Assembly: GCA_963969365.1 (NCBI GenBank)
Contig: OZ017758.1
Location: 310,001-374,000, forward strand
DNA length: 64,000 nt
Origin: Asterochloris sp. CNOR1
Lineage: Eukaryota > Chlorophyta > Trebouxiophyceae > Trebouxiales > Trebouxiaceae
Direction of reading: 5' to 3'
The notes under the pieces are model-generated. The model was given only the letters and a program-made list of their open reading frames with translations. It did not search any database and was not told the origin of the DNA. This document shows positions 1-12,000 of this stretch, one piece after another. A program made the position numbers and the translations under genes. How positions within the stretch are numbered: the stretch's first letter is position 1; every line of letters begins with the position of its first letter.

Positions 1-3000
1 GCAGCCGGCGTGCCCTGAATGACTGAGACTGAGCTGAGCTGCCCCGCTGGAAGCAGGTTGATGCTGGGAGGGCCGCTGATGAGAGCCGCCCTACGGCCAG
101 GACGCAGCACTCAGGATGCAGCACCATCTTGCACAGAAGGAGAGGGACATGCTGCAGTAAGGTCTGCATGCTGCACCGCGTCCGGCCAGTTGACGCCCTG
201 GCCAGCCCAGTGTCCATTCCGGCTGAACAGCCAACTGTGACCAGCAAAAATGTGGACACATCTGCACAGTCCAACTCACCCTAGTGAGCAGGCAGATGGG
301 ATGCGGCACACGCCATCGCTGCACAGCGTCTGTTCACTGGGGCAGGGGTTGGTGATAATGACTGTCCTGTTGATGGACGCATTGTGGCTGGGAATGTTTT
401 GGTCAAACACCAGGAACTCAATGGTGTACTTGGTGCCAATCTTGGCAGCGGCGTTCAATCCACAGCTGCCAATGCCTTGCAGGTGAAACTGATAGCCTGC
501 AGATGGTGGGGCAGCAGTGGTCTTGCCAGCTTCTGGCTGCAGCCCTGCCAAGCTGCATGCAGCAGCTTCATTGGCTGTACTACTGCTGCCACTGGTGCAG
601 TGCAAGCTTCTGGCTGCAGCCATGCCTAGCTGCATGCAGCAGCGTCATTGGCTGCACTACAGCCGCCACTTATGCACAGTGGGAACCACTGGCTGCAGTG
701 TAGCCAAGCTGCACGCAGCAGCTGCATGTGCTGCTGCCATTGGTGCAGTACAGGCTCTTGGGCTGCAACAAAGCCAGGCTACGTGCAGCAGCTGCATGGG
801 GCTTTCTTTGCTGCCACCAGTCATGCAGCGACACACACCTGGCTGCTAAGCATTCAAGCAGCTGCTCTTTCATCCTGCAGGATGTCAGGTGCACACCAGG
901 CTGGGCAGCACTCACCTTGGCAGCCTGTTGCAAGGCAGGAAGCAGCTGGGCAGGCCAAAATGGATGACGTCAGGCTGCTTCCTGATGCGTCACTGGCCAC
1001 CGCTCCCAGCTCACAGGGAGCATCTGTGCTGGGCAGCACCCCCGTGGAGCAGGCAGTGTAGTTGTGACCCTGCAGGCAGCTCATATACTGAACTGCTGCT
1101 GTGCGCCGAGGAGCAGGCTGATCAGATGTGACATGGTGCAAGCAACAAGAGTTGCTGTTCTGCTTCAAGGAGCCGGCAGCAGCGTGAGAGGTGCAGGCCC
1201 ATGCTGCCAGTCAACAAGCCTCTGGCACCAGCTTGAAAGGTGCAACAAGGTGAGTTGCTGCCATGCAACAATCCTCTGGCACCATCAAGGGAGGTGAAGG
1301 CAAGATGACTTGCTGCCTGCATCAAGCCTCTGGCACCAACTCGGCAGGGGCGCCAGACATGAAAGGCCCAGATTTCAGCTGGCTGTCTGCTCGCCTGCCT
1401 GACCGACACAACACTGGAGAGCGCAGCAGTAGTGACGAGTGTGATGGTGGGTCCTGTCTGGACGGTGGCTTGGGTTACAAAGCCGCCTGAGGCTGTGAGG
1501 TCTGCCAAACAGATGCCGGTGTAGCTGCAGCTGACCTGCACATGGCCAGTTAATCGCATGAAACCTCAACAGCAACTCACATTTGAGGCAGGACTGTGCC
1601 ACGGCAAGCAGCATGCCACAGTCCTTGACGGGTCACCTTATCGTTGCAGCACTGTGCAGCTTCCAGCAGCGTGCCAGACTGTTTTCTAGGTCTCCATGTG
1701 GTGGCAGAACTGTAAGGCTGGCAGCAGCATGCACATACTGTAACGAGTCACCTTGTTGTTGCAGACATGTTCGCCCACGGCGCAGACGATCTGCACAGTG
1801 ATGGTACGGTTCACGCCAGCTGATAGGCCAGCGCTGTTGGTGACTGAGTATGTAACTGTCAGATTGCCGGGAGTGGATGTGTCCAGATTGCAAGCCCTCA
1901 GACCATTCTGGCTGACCAGATACCTGCAGAGCCCAAACATGTGCTGCTGTCAAAGGTGATGACAAGCAAGCTGGCAGGCCACCTGATGTTGCCAAACTGA
2001 GGCAAGCGAGGCAGCGAGGTGACTGCCCTGCAGGCTGTGAGAGAGTGACTGCTGCAGATGGTCCTGCTGCAACAGAGCCTGAGCTTCCCCTTCAGCCGCA
2101 CAGCAGCCCAGTGCCAGCAGCGCACTGCCAGCAGCAGCGCTCAACCTTCAAACCGTCGGTGTTGTCAGAAGTAAACGGAGGTGGCTGCCCAGTATCGGCA
2201 CGCGGAAGCCTGACTGGGGCACCCCAGGTGGACTGTCCCAGTGCATGAAAGCTGCAGCATGCGGTGGGAAGGGAGCACTGACCGCGCGGTGGAGGTGTCG
2301 CAGGCTTCAATCAGTGATGTGAGATCGCCATCCAGGCTGTCACTGGCTGTGGCGCCCCTGTCGCAGATTGCAGAGGTGGGCGGTGGGGTGGGGCACAGCG
2401 CATACGCCGTGCCCTGAGGCACTGTCAGCAGCGCCTGCCCCACCAGGGCAATGGTGGGCGGCGTGGGGATGACCAGAGGGGCGGTGGAGGTGACGGCGAG
2501 GCACACTCCTCCCGTGCTACAGAAGAGGGTGGTGTCTGTGAGGGACTGGCAGGTGGTCTCCCCCTGCAAGATAGGCAAGGCAGGTTGGCATGTTTTTATC
2601 AGCTGCAGCTGAGGTGCGCAGTCACAGCCATCAGGTAGGCAACGTGGGTCAGCGTGTTCCCTGTTTGCTGTGCCTCAGGTGCACGGTTGCAACCATCAGG
2701 CAGAGGCGGGCGCCATCATCCAAGCTCTGTCTCATATTGCAGTCTGCCTCAATCGCTGCAGCACTCGCCGCGGGGCAGACAACGTTGACCCTGCGCCGCG
2801 CAGTTGGGGCTGCATTGCCAGCAGAGTCCTTGACGTTGTAGGTGATGACGAAGGGGCTGGCTGCGGCTGTGGGGCGAGTGGTCACCACAGCTCCCACCCC
2901 GAAGGAGCTCAGCTGGCTGGTGATGTTCCCATCAACATTGTCAGCGGCCGTGGCCCCGGGGTCGCTGTATTTGACACCTGCATGCACGGAGGTTTCCAGG

Positions 3001-6000
3001 TGTCCTCTGAGGGATTGTGACTCACCATCTGATGCCTCTAGCTGCCAGCCAGGGATGTCAGATGCAATGGAACCCAGACAGGCCCCTACATTTGGCGGGT
3101 GCAGCTGCTGCAACAACCTCACATTTTGCATCTAAGGTGAGTCAAGGCTGGGAGCAAGCACAGCAGAACATGAAGGACCCCACTCACCAAAGGGAAGCAG
3201 GCACAGCAGAACATGGGGGGGGCCGCTCACCAAAGAGAAGCAGGCACAGCAGAACATGAGTGCCAGGCAGGCCCCATATAAATTGCCTGAGCGCCCCCCA
3301 CAGCTCTTTCTCCTTTGAGGAAGGCCCCACTCACCAAAGAAAAGCAGGCACAGCAGAACATGGAGGGCCCCGCTCACCAACAGGCCAGTTGGTGATCATG
3401 ACTGCGGTCCCGCTGCTGGTCTGGCTCAACGTGTTGATGGGTGCTGCCCCCAGCATGGTGATTACAGGCGGCGTGGTGTCTGGCACAATGGCAGCAAGTG
3501 TGGCCCCAGCACAGATGGACCCTGTCACAGACAAGGGCGAGCACAGGCCATACTGGCTGCAAAAGCAGGTGGCTGTGCACATGGTCTCCGTGCTAGTGCA
3601 GGGAGACACCACCAGGACCCTCCTGGCAGCCACACCAATGTTGCCGCTGGAGTCGGCCGCTGTGTAGGTCACGTTGTAAGTGCCGACCTGCAGCATGCCA
3701 TGTCGCAGCAGCTCACAAGCACAGCTGCCAGCTTTTGGAACAGCACATGGTGGTGGGTACCTGTCAGCTGCATGACCACAACCACAGATGTGGCAAGTTC
3801 AGACATAGCCAGGACACCTGAAGACTTACCACCATGTTGTTGACGGTGCCAGTGATGATGACGTTGCTGACAACAGGGTCCGCATTATCTTTGGCTGTTG
3901 CCCCCGCCTCCACATAGGCCTGCCCCTGGAAACGAGAGGACAGAGGGTTGGACACAGTGCTGGCGGGCGCCTTTGTGGGGTGCAGCCCACAGTGTCAACA
4001 GGCAGTATGGTGGAGAGCAGACACAGCAGTGAAGCTGCTGCTGGGTGCAGAGGCATGCTGTGCATGCTTTGCTGGGCCCTGTCTGGACTTGTTGACCAAC
4101 CCAAGGGCCACAGCTTGCCTGTGTGACTGTCTGGGGGTTGGTGCCCAGCAGGGTGATGACAGGTGGCGTGGTGTCCACAGGCACAGGGATGGTGGTGTAA
4201 GCAGCCAGGCTGGCAGAGTAGTCCAGGCTGGGCACCACTGGCAGGACTGCAGTGGAGGCCGGCCTGCACTGGGGGTTAAAGTTGTAGCATTTGTTTGTCA
4301 GCATGCGTGAGGGTGAATGCCTGCTGCTGCTGTGCTGCACCCAGTCGGCAAGCTCTGGTGCTGGTACTAGAGGAAGCACAAGGTCAGCGCCAGGGACAGC
4401 TGCCGATCAGGTCACCTGGTTGTGGGCGGTGCTGATGTTGAGGTTGGGGCAGAAGTTGTCACGGATGCAGGCGCTGTTGTGGAGGGTGCGGCAGTGCTGG
4501 TGCTGGGTGCAGACGTGCTGGTGGGTACTGCACTGCTGCTGGGCGCTGCAGTGCTGGGAGCACTGGTCGTGGCAGGCACGGCCGTGGTGGCCACCTCCTC
4601 TTCAGGAGCTGGCTCTGGTGCCACAGCTGTGCTGGGCGCCAGGCTGGTGGTGCCGGGCGGAGCAGTTGTCAGTGCTGTGGGTGCTGGTGTAGGGGTCGGA
4701 GCCTCTGTGGTGGTCTGTGACGGCGCTGTAGTGGTTGCAGGCTGGACTGTAGTGGTGGTGGGCTCAATTGTGGACGTGCTGGGTGCTGCAGGCGCTGTTG
4801 TTGTTGCTGGCTCAGCCGTGGTTGTGATAGGCTCCGCTGTGGTTGTGGTGGGCTCCGCCGTTGTTGTGGTGGGCTCTGCCGTGGTTGTGGTGGGCACCAT
4901 GGTTGATGTTGGAGGTGCTGTTACTGGAGGAGGGGGTGGACTGCAGGGCAAGGGGCCCCCTTTCATCACAAGCTGCTGTCCCACATGGTAAAGGCAACAC
5001 CAAGTCAACCGGCTGCATCACACAGCAGTTAGCTGCTATGAGTATGTCAGGGGGTGCCTCACCCTGCAGGTGAAGGCGTTGGCAGACTGCAAACAAGGAC
5101 AGGCTTTGTACCTTGAGAAGGTCAACTCAAATGCAGGCAAACAATTGAAGGGGACTTGCACGACACAACAAAATATGGCCAAGCATGGTTGCAGGAGCCA
5201 TGCAAGTAGTGCAGCCACCACTCTGGAGGAGGCACAGGGCCAAAGGTGCTCAGCAGCTAGCGATGCTGCCTGATGGGACACTCAAGGCAATGTGGTGGGG
5301 CTGCTGCTGGCATCGAAGATCTGTGCACGAAGCGCTGAGGGGTATGGCCCTACCTTGGAGGCGGGGGAGAGGGTGGCGGCGAGGGTGGCGGGCTGCACAG
5401 CAGCAGACCAGGTTATGCTTTGACATGATGAGATGCTCCCAGAATCAACACAAGCAGGCACAGTGCCACTTGAAAATATGTCTACATGGGAGGGCGTGCT
5501 GCTTGCTGCGGTGCAAAGAGCTGTGCATGACATGGCAGCTGCAGCAATGAGAGAAGTATACAGAAATACGAGCCTGATGCTCCTAACATAGCTTCAGCCA
5601 GGCTGTGATGCCTCTGTGGCTGCCATGCTGTGATTGCAATCACCTTGGAGGTGGTGGACTGGGAGGCGGTTCCGGGCCTGGAGGCTCTGGTGGACTGCGC
5701 ACATGGACTTGGAAGGTGAGTTGCCAGGCACGCAGCACACATGTCATTTGCTTGACACTTGCTGAGGATTTTGGTCACTTATCAACCTTATTGTGCGGCG
5801 CTGTCGCTCACATTCAACAAGGCAGGCAGGCAGGTTTGGAGCAAGGCTACCTGGGCGGTGGTGGGCCCGGCGGCGGACTTGGTGGAGGTGGACTGCAGAA
5901 ATCGGCAAAGTAGGGTGCCTCAATAGGTGCGATCAGGGTGTGGTGCGCAGAGAGCTGTGCATGACACCATGCAGTGGCAGAGGCTGTACAAACTGAGCCA

Positions 6001-9000
6001 GGTGGCCCTTCTAACCTAGCTTCAGCCAGGCTGTGATGCCTCTGTGGCTGCCATGCTGTAATTGCAATCACCTTGGAGGTGGTGGACTGGGGGTCGGTTC
6101 TGGGCTTGGAGGCTCTGGCGGACTGCACACATGGACTTGGAAGGTGAGTTGCCAGGCACTCAGCACAGCATGTCATGTGCATGACACTTGCTAGGAACAT
6201 TGGTCATGTCATCAACCTTATTGTGCGGCGCTGTCGCTCACATCCAGCAACGCTGTCGCCCACTTTCAACAAGGCAGACAGGCAGTCTTGGAGCAAGGCT
6301 ACCTGGGCGGTGGTGGGCTTGGCGGCGGACTCGGTGGAGGTGGACTGCAGAAATCGGCAAAGTAGGGTGCCTTAATAGGTGCGATCAGGGTGTGGTGTGC
6401 AGGGAGCTGTGCATGACACCATGCAGTGGCAAAGACTGTACACATTCAGGCAGGTGGCCCCCTACCATAGCTTCAGCCAGGCTGTGATGCCTCTGTAGCT
6501 GCCATGCCAGAATTGCAATCACCTTGGAGGTGGTGGACTGGGGGGCGGTGGCGGGCTTGGAGGCTCTGGTGGACTGAACAGGAGCATTTGGAAGGTGAGT
6601 TGTTGGGCGCTCAGCACAGCATGTCAACTGAATGACACTTGCTGAGAATGTTGGTCATGTATCGACCTTGTTGTGCGGCGCTGTCACTTACACTCAACAA
6701 GGCAGACATGCAAATTTGGAGCAAGGCTACCTGGGCGGTGGTGGGCTCGGCGGCGGACTCGGTGGAGGTGGACTGCAGAGAACAGCAAAGTAGGGTGCCT
6801 GAATAGGTGTGATCGGGGTGTAGTGTGCAGGGAGCTGTGCATGACACCATGCAGTGGCATCAGGCTGTACAAATGGAGCCAGGCAACCCCCTACCACAGC
6901 TTCAGCCAGGCTGTGACGCCTTTGTGGCTGCCATGCTGTAATTGCAATCACCTTGGAGGTGGTGGACTGGGGGGCGGTGGCGGGCTCGGAGGCTCTGGTG
7001 GACTGCACAGGAGCATTTGGAAGGTGAGTCCTTAGGCACTCAGCACAGCATGTCATTTGCATGACACTTGCTGAGGACATTGGTCATTTATCAACCTTAT
7101 TTGTGCGGCGCTGTCCCTCACATCCAACACGCAGACAGGCAGGATTGGAGCAAGGCTACCTGGGCGGTGGTGGGCCCGGCGGCGGACTCGGTGGAGGTGG
7201 ACTGCAAAATCGGCAAAGTAGGGTGCCTGAATAGGTGCGATCAGGGTGTGGTGTGCAGGGAGCTGTACATGACACCATGCAGTGGCAGAGGCTGTACAAA
7301 CTGAGCCAGGTGGCCCCCGACCATAGCTTCAGCCAGGCTGTGATGTCTCTGTGGCTGCCATACTGTGTTTGCAAAATCACCTTGGAGGTGGTGGACTGGG
7401 GGGCGGTTCTGGGCTTGGAGGCTCTGGCGGACTGCACACTTGGACTTGGAAGGTGAGTTGCCAGGCACTCAGCACAACATGTCATTTGCATGACACTTGC
7501 TGAGGATATTGGTCAATCATCAACCTTATTGTGCGGCGCTGTCACTCCATTCAACAAGGCAGACAGGCAGGACTGGAGCAAGACTACCTGGGCGGTGGTG
7601 GGCTCGGCGGCGGACTCGGTGGAGGTGGACTGCAGAAATCGGCAAAGTAGGGTGCCTCAATAGGTGTGATCAGGGTGTGGTGTGCAGGGTGCTGTGCATG
7701 ACACCATGCAGTGGCAGAGGCTTTACACATTCAGCCAGATGGCCCCCTAACATAGCTTCAGCCAGGCTGTGATGCCTCTGTGGCTGCCATGCTGTGATTG
7801 CAATCACCTTGGAGGTGGTGGACTGGGGGGCGGTTCTGGGCTTGGAGGCTCTGGCGGACTGCATACATGGACTTGGAAGATGAATTGCCAGGCACTCAGC
7901 ACAGCATGTCATGTGCATGACACTTGCTGAGGATATTGGTCGATTATCAACCCTGTTATGCGGCGCTGTTGCTCACATTCAACATAGCAGACAGGCAAGA
8001 TTGGAGAAAGATTACCTGGGCGGTGGTGGGCTCGGCGGCGGACTTGGTGGAGGTGGACTGCAGAGGATGGCAAAGCATGGTGCCTCAGTAAGTGCATTCA
8101 GGGTGTGGTGTGCAGAGAGATGTGGATGACATTGTACAGTGGCAGAGTGTACAAAGCTCTGAGCCAGGTGGCTCCTGCCATGGCTTCAGCCAGTCGCTGA
8201 TAACTCTAAGGCTGCCATACTGAAATTGCAATCACCTTGGTGGTGGTTCTTCAGGTGGACTGGGGGGCGGTGGCGGGCTTGGAGGCGGTGGCGGACTGCA
8301 CAAAAAGACTTGGAAGGTGTGTCATCAGGCACTTGACACACAGCAGGTCATTGCCAAGACGCTTGTGCCATGAGTGAAAGTGGAAGCATTCAGTGCGGCG
8401 TTGTCGCGCAGTGACAACATGCCAGGCAGGGAGAGCTGGAACAAGGTCACCTGGGCGGTGGTGGGCTGGGTGGCGGACTTGGTGGAGGTGGACTGCAGAA
8501 GTTGGCAAGATGTTGCGCCTCGTCAGGCGTGATCAGGGTGTGGTGTGCAAAAAGCTGTGCATAAGATAGTGCAGTGGCTAAGCTCTACGAAGCCCTGAGC
8601 CAGGTGGCCCCTGCCGTAGCTGCAGCCAGGCTGTGGTGCCTCTGAGGCTGCCATGCTGTCATCACCTTGGAGGTGGTGGACTGGGGGGCGGTGGCGGGCT
8701 CGGAGGCGGTGGCGGACTGCACAAAAGACTTGAAAGGTGAGTTGAAAGGCGCTGAAATCAGCATGCCAATCCCTGGACGCTGGTGCCTGATGGGAGCGTG
8801 GGTCGTTGGCAACCGTTAGTGCGGCATTGTCAGTCAGATACAACATGCCAGGCAGGCAGGATTGAGGGAAGGCTACCTGGGCGGTGGTGGGCTCGGCGGC
8901 GGACTCGGTGGAGGTGGACTGCAGGGAATGGCAAAGTGTGGTGCTTCACTGAATGTGGTCAAACTCTACTGGCAGGCGCCATGCAGACGGTACGGCCATG

Positions 9001-12000
9001 ACACCGGGGGAAGCAGAGGGCAGGAGGTGCACTGCAGCCAGCAAAACAAAGCCGCCTGTGTGGGCTGCTCAGTGCATCGCAGTGAGGCTGCTTCTCCAAA
9101 CGGAGGACCTTTGCATAAGGCGCTACCTTGGAGGGTGTGGCCCTACCTTGAAGGCGGGGGAGGACTGGCACACACAGGCACAGAGCCACATCAAAGGATC
9201 TATACGTCAGAGGCTGCTGCTGTGCAGGGAGCTGTGCATGGCATGACAGCTGCAGCAATGTGGGACTGTGCAGGACCCTTAGCCAGGTGACCCTTGACAC
9301 AGCTTCCCCCAGGCAATGGTTCCTTGGATGCTGCCATGCTGTAAGTGCAATCGTCTAGGTGGTGGTGGATGGTTCGGAGCCAGGTATTGACTCTAGGAAG
9401 GCAGGACAGCAGGTTGGCTTGGCAGCCATGCACAGGAGCAAAACAGGCTGCCACAAACAAAGCCACTGCTGGGCAAAAGAGCACGTTTGCATGCTATCCG
9501 AAATGCACACAGTGGACCTGATGCAACACACCTTGGGGGAGGTGGTGGTGGCGGCGGCGAGGGTGGCGGGCTGCACAGCAGCGGACGACATCACGCTTCA
9601 ACATTTCATGTAGGTCAAGATTTGAGCGGCTCCCAGGCACACACAGGCACAATGCCACATCAGATCTATACGTCAGAGGCTGCTGCTGTGCAGGGAGCTG
9701 TGCATGGCATTGCAGCTGCAGGAATGGGGGACTGTGCAGGACCCCGAGCCAGGTGACTCATGCCACAGCTTCCCCCAGGCAATGGTTCCTTGGATGCTGC
9801 CATGCTGTGACTGCAATCGTCTAGGTGGTGATGGATGGTTTTTGGAGCCAGGTATTGACTCTGAGATGGCAGGACAGCAGGTTGGCTTGGCAGCCATGCA
9901 CAGGAGCAAAAAAAAGCTGCCACAAACAAAGCCACCGCTGGGCAAAAGAGCACTTTTGCATGCTATCTGAAGTGCACACAGTGGACCTGATGCAACGCAC
10001 CTTGGGGGAGGTGGTGGTGGCGGCGGCGAGGGTGGCGGGCTGCACAGCAGCAGATGACATCATGCTTCAAGATGTTGAGCGGCTCCCAGTATTGGCACAC
10101 ACAGGCACAATGCCACATCAAAGGACTTATACGTCAGAGGCTGCTGCTGTGCAGGGAGCTGTGCATGGCATTGCAGCTGCAGCAATGTGGGGCTGTGCAG
10201 GACCCCAAGCCAGGTGACCCTTGCGACAGCTTCAGCCAGGCAATGGATCCTTGGATGCTGCCATGCTGTAAGTGCAGTCGTCTAGGTGGTGGTGGATGGT
10301 TTGGACCCAGGTAGACTCTTGCAAGGCAGGACGGCAGCTTGGCGTGGCCGCCACGCACAGGAGCAAGAAAGGCTGCCACAAACAAAGCCACCCCTGGGTA
10401 AAATAGCAATTTTGCATGCTATCTGAAATGCACACAGTGGACCTGATGCAACGCACCTTGGGGGAGGTGGTGGTGGCGGCGGCGAGGGTGGCGGGCTGCA
10501 CAGCAGCGGATGACATCATGCTTCAAGATGTTGAGCAGCTCCCAGTATTGGCACACACAGGCACAATGCCACATCAAAGGACCTATACGTCAGAGGCTGC
10601 TGCTGTGCAGGGAGCTGTGCATGGCATTGCAGCTGCAGCAATGTGGGACTGTGCAGGACCCTGAGCCAGGTGACCCTTGCGACAGCTTCAGCCAGGTAAC
10701 AGTTGCTTGGATGATGCCATACTGTAACTGCAATCGTTGAGGTGGTGGTGGATAGGTTGAAGCCAGGTGTTGACTCTAGGAAGGCAGGACAGCAGGTTGG
10801 CTTGGGGGCCAAGCACAGGAGCAAGAAAGGCTGCCACAGAACAGCCACCGCTGGCCAACAGAGCAGTCTTGCATGCTATCCGAGATACACACAGTAGACC
10901 TGATGCAACACACCTTGGGGGAGGTGGTGGTGGCGGCGGCAGGTAGGGCTGCATAGAAACAGACAATGTGTGCAGTCCCCAGATGAAAAGAGGACAGGAT
11001 GCCATCGAAGCTGTAGAAGCAGAGCTGCAGGGCTTGGCCAGCCAGACACACAACAGCAGGTGCCTGCCCAGTCAGCTGCAGGACGTCCCAGCATGCCCCC
11101 CATGGAACAGACTGCAAACAACATGCAAGATTGCAATGCCCATCAACAGGTGAAGGTCAAGGTCACCCTCGTCTTTACTGACCGGGAAAGAATACGCCTG
11201 CACTGGACCGAATCTGTAATTGATGCCTGGCTGGCCCGTGGTGCTGTTCCAGCGCCAACTCTGCAGCAGTTCAAAGGGTCTTGCATGGCGGCGCGCAATC
11301 ATCAATGAGTCATTTCTGCAAGAAATGCAAAGACTTACGCTGCAGATCAAGGTGGCAGGACGCCACACCGCTTGATAGCAGCAGGGGGCAAGCAGCGCAC
11401 AACAGCTGGCTCACCAAGACAGGTGTCATGACGGCAGCGCCATTGTACTGGTAGTACTCAACTGCAAGGCACAAGTGCTGAACCTTGGCAAAAACTTGCA
11501 ACCCCACAGCTCGACAACCATGCTGAACTTTGTCTTTGACAGGCTGCGCTTACAAGCGTCATGCTGAACAAGCCATGCTGCAAAGCCAGCGCAGTTCTGA
11601 ACAATTGCTGATTGTGCATTTGCAAGACCCACGTGTGATGTTGTAGAAAGTGTCATTCTGCATCCAGTATCCAGCTGAGTTCTTGCCCCAAGGCCCAATA
11701 GAGCTGTTGCGTGCCTGGTAAGCATGATTACCTGCAGAAACAGCTGCCAACGACAGTGCAACTGATGCACAGGCCTGCATGGCTACCACAAGGCTGACAA
11801 GATGACCCAGCCATGGCAGCCTTTCCCAGGACGTAGTCGGACTGCTAGTGAACAGACAAGCATGAGGAAGGCTACTTGACATGAGCAACATGGCACTGCA
11901 CCCACACAGGAGCAGAGCATGCGAAAGCCCTCAGGAACACCCTGGCCTTGGAGGCACTTGTGCACCTCCATTGTCAATAGCCAGCTCGCCATCAATCCAC

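Noticed and set aside
4422-4991. Plus-strand Val/Gly/Ala-rich open frame of 189 codons
   Set aside because: Antisense of the Thr/Pro/Ala mucin exon. The composition is the mirror of that repeat and the minus frame has splice sites and continues in phase.
5640-8700. Plus-strand Gly-rich (GGGLGGG) protein
   Set aside because: The plus frame has no matching splice phases. The minus strand gives tgcag acceptors, GT donors and the SPPPP pattern known from algal walls.
5600-8960. CRISPR-like array because of regular spacing
   Set aside because: Units are 420-450 bp, diverge along their length, encode proline exons and lie in a eukaryotic gene; no short direct repeats with unique spacers.
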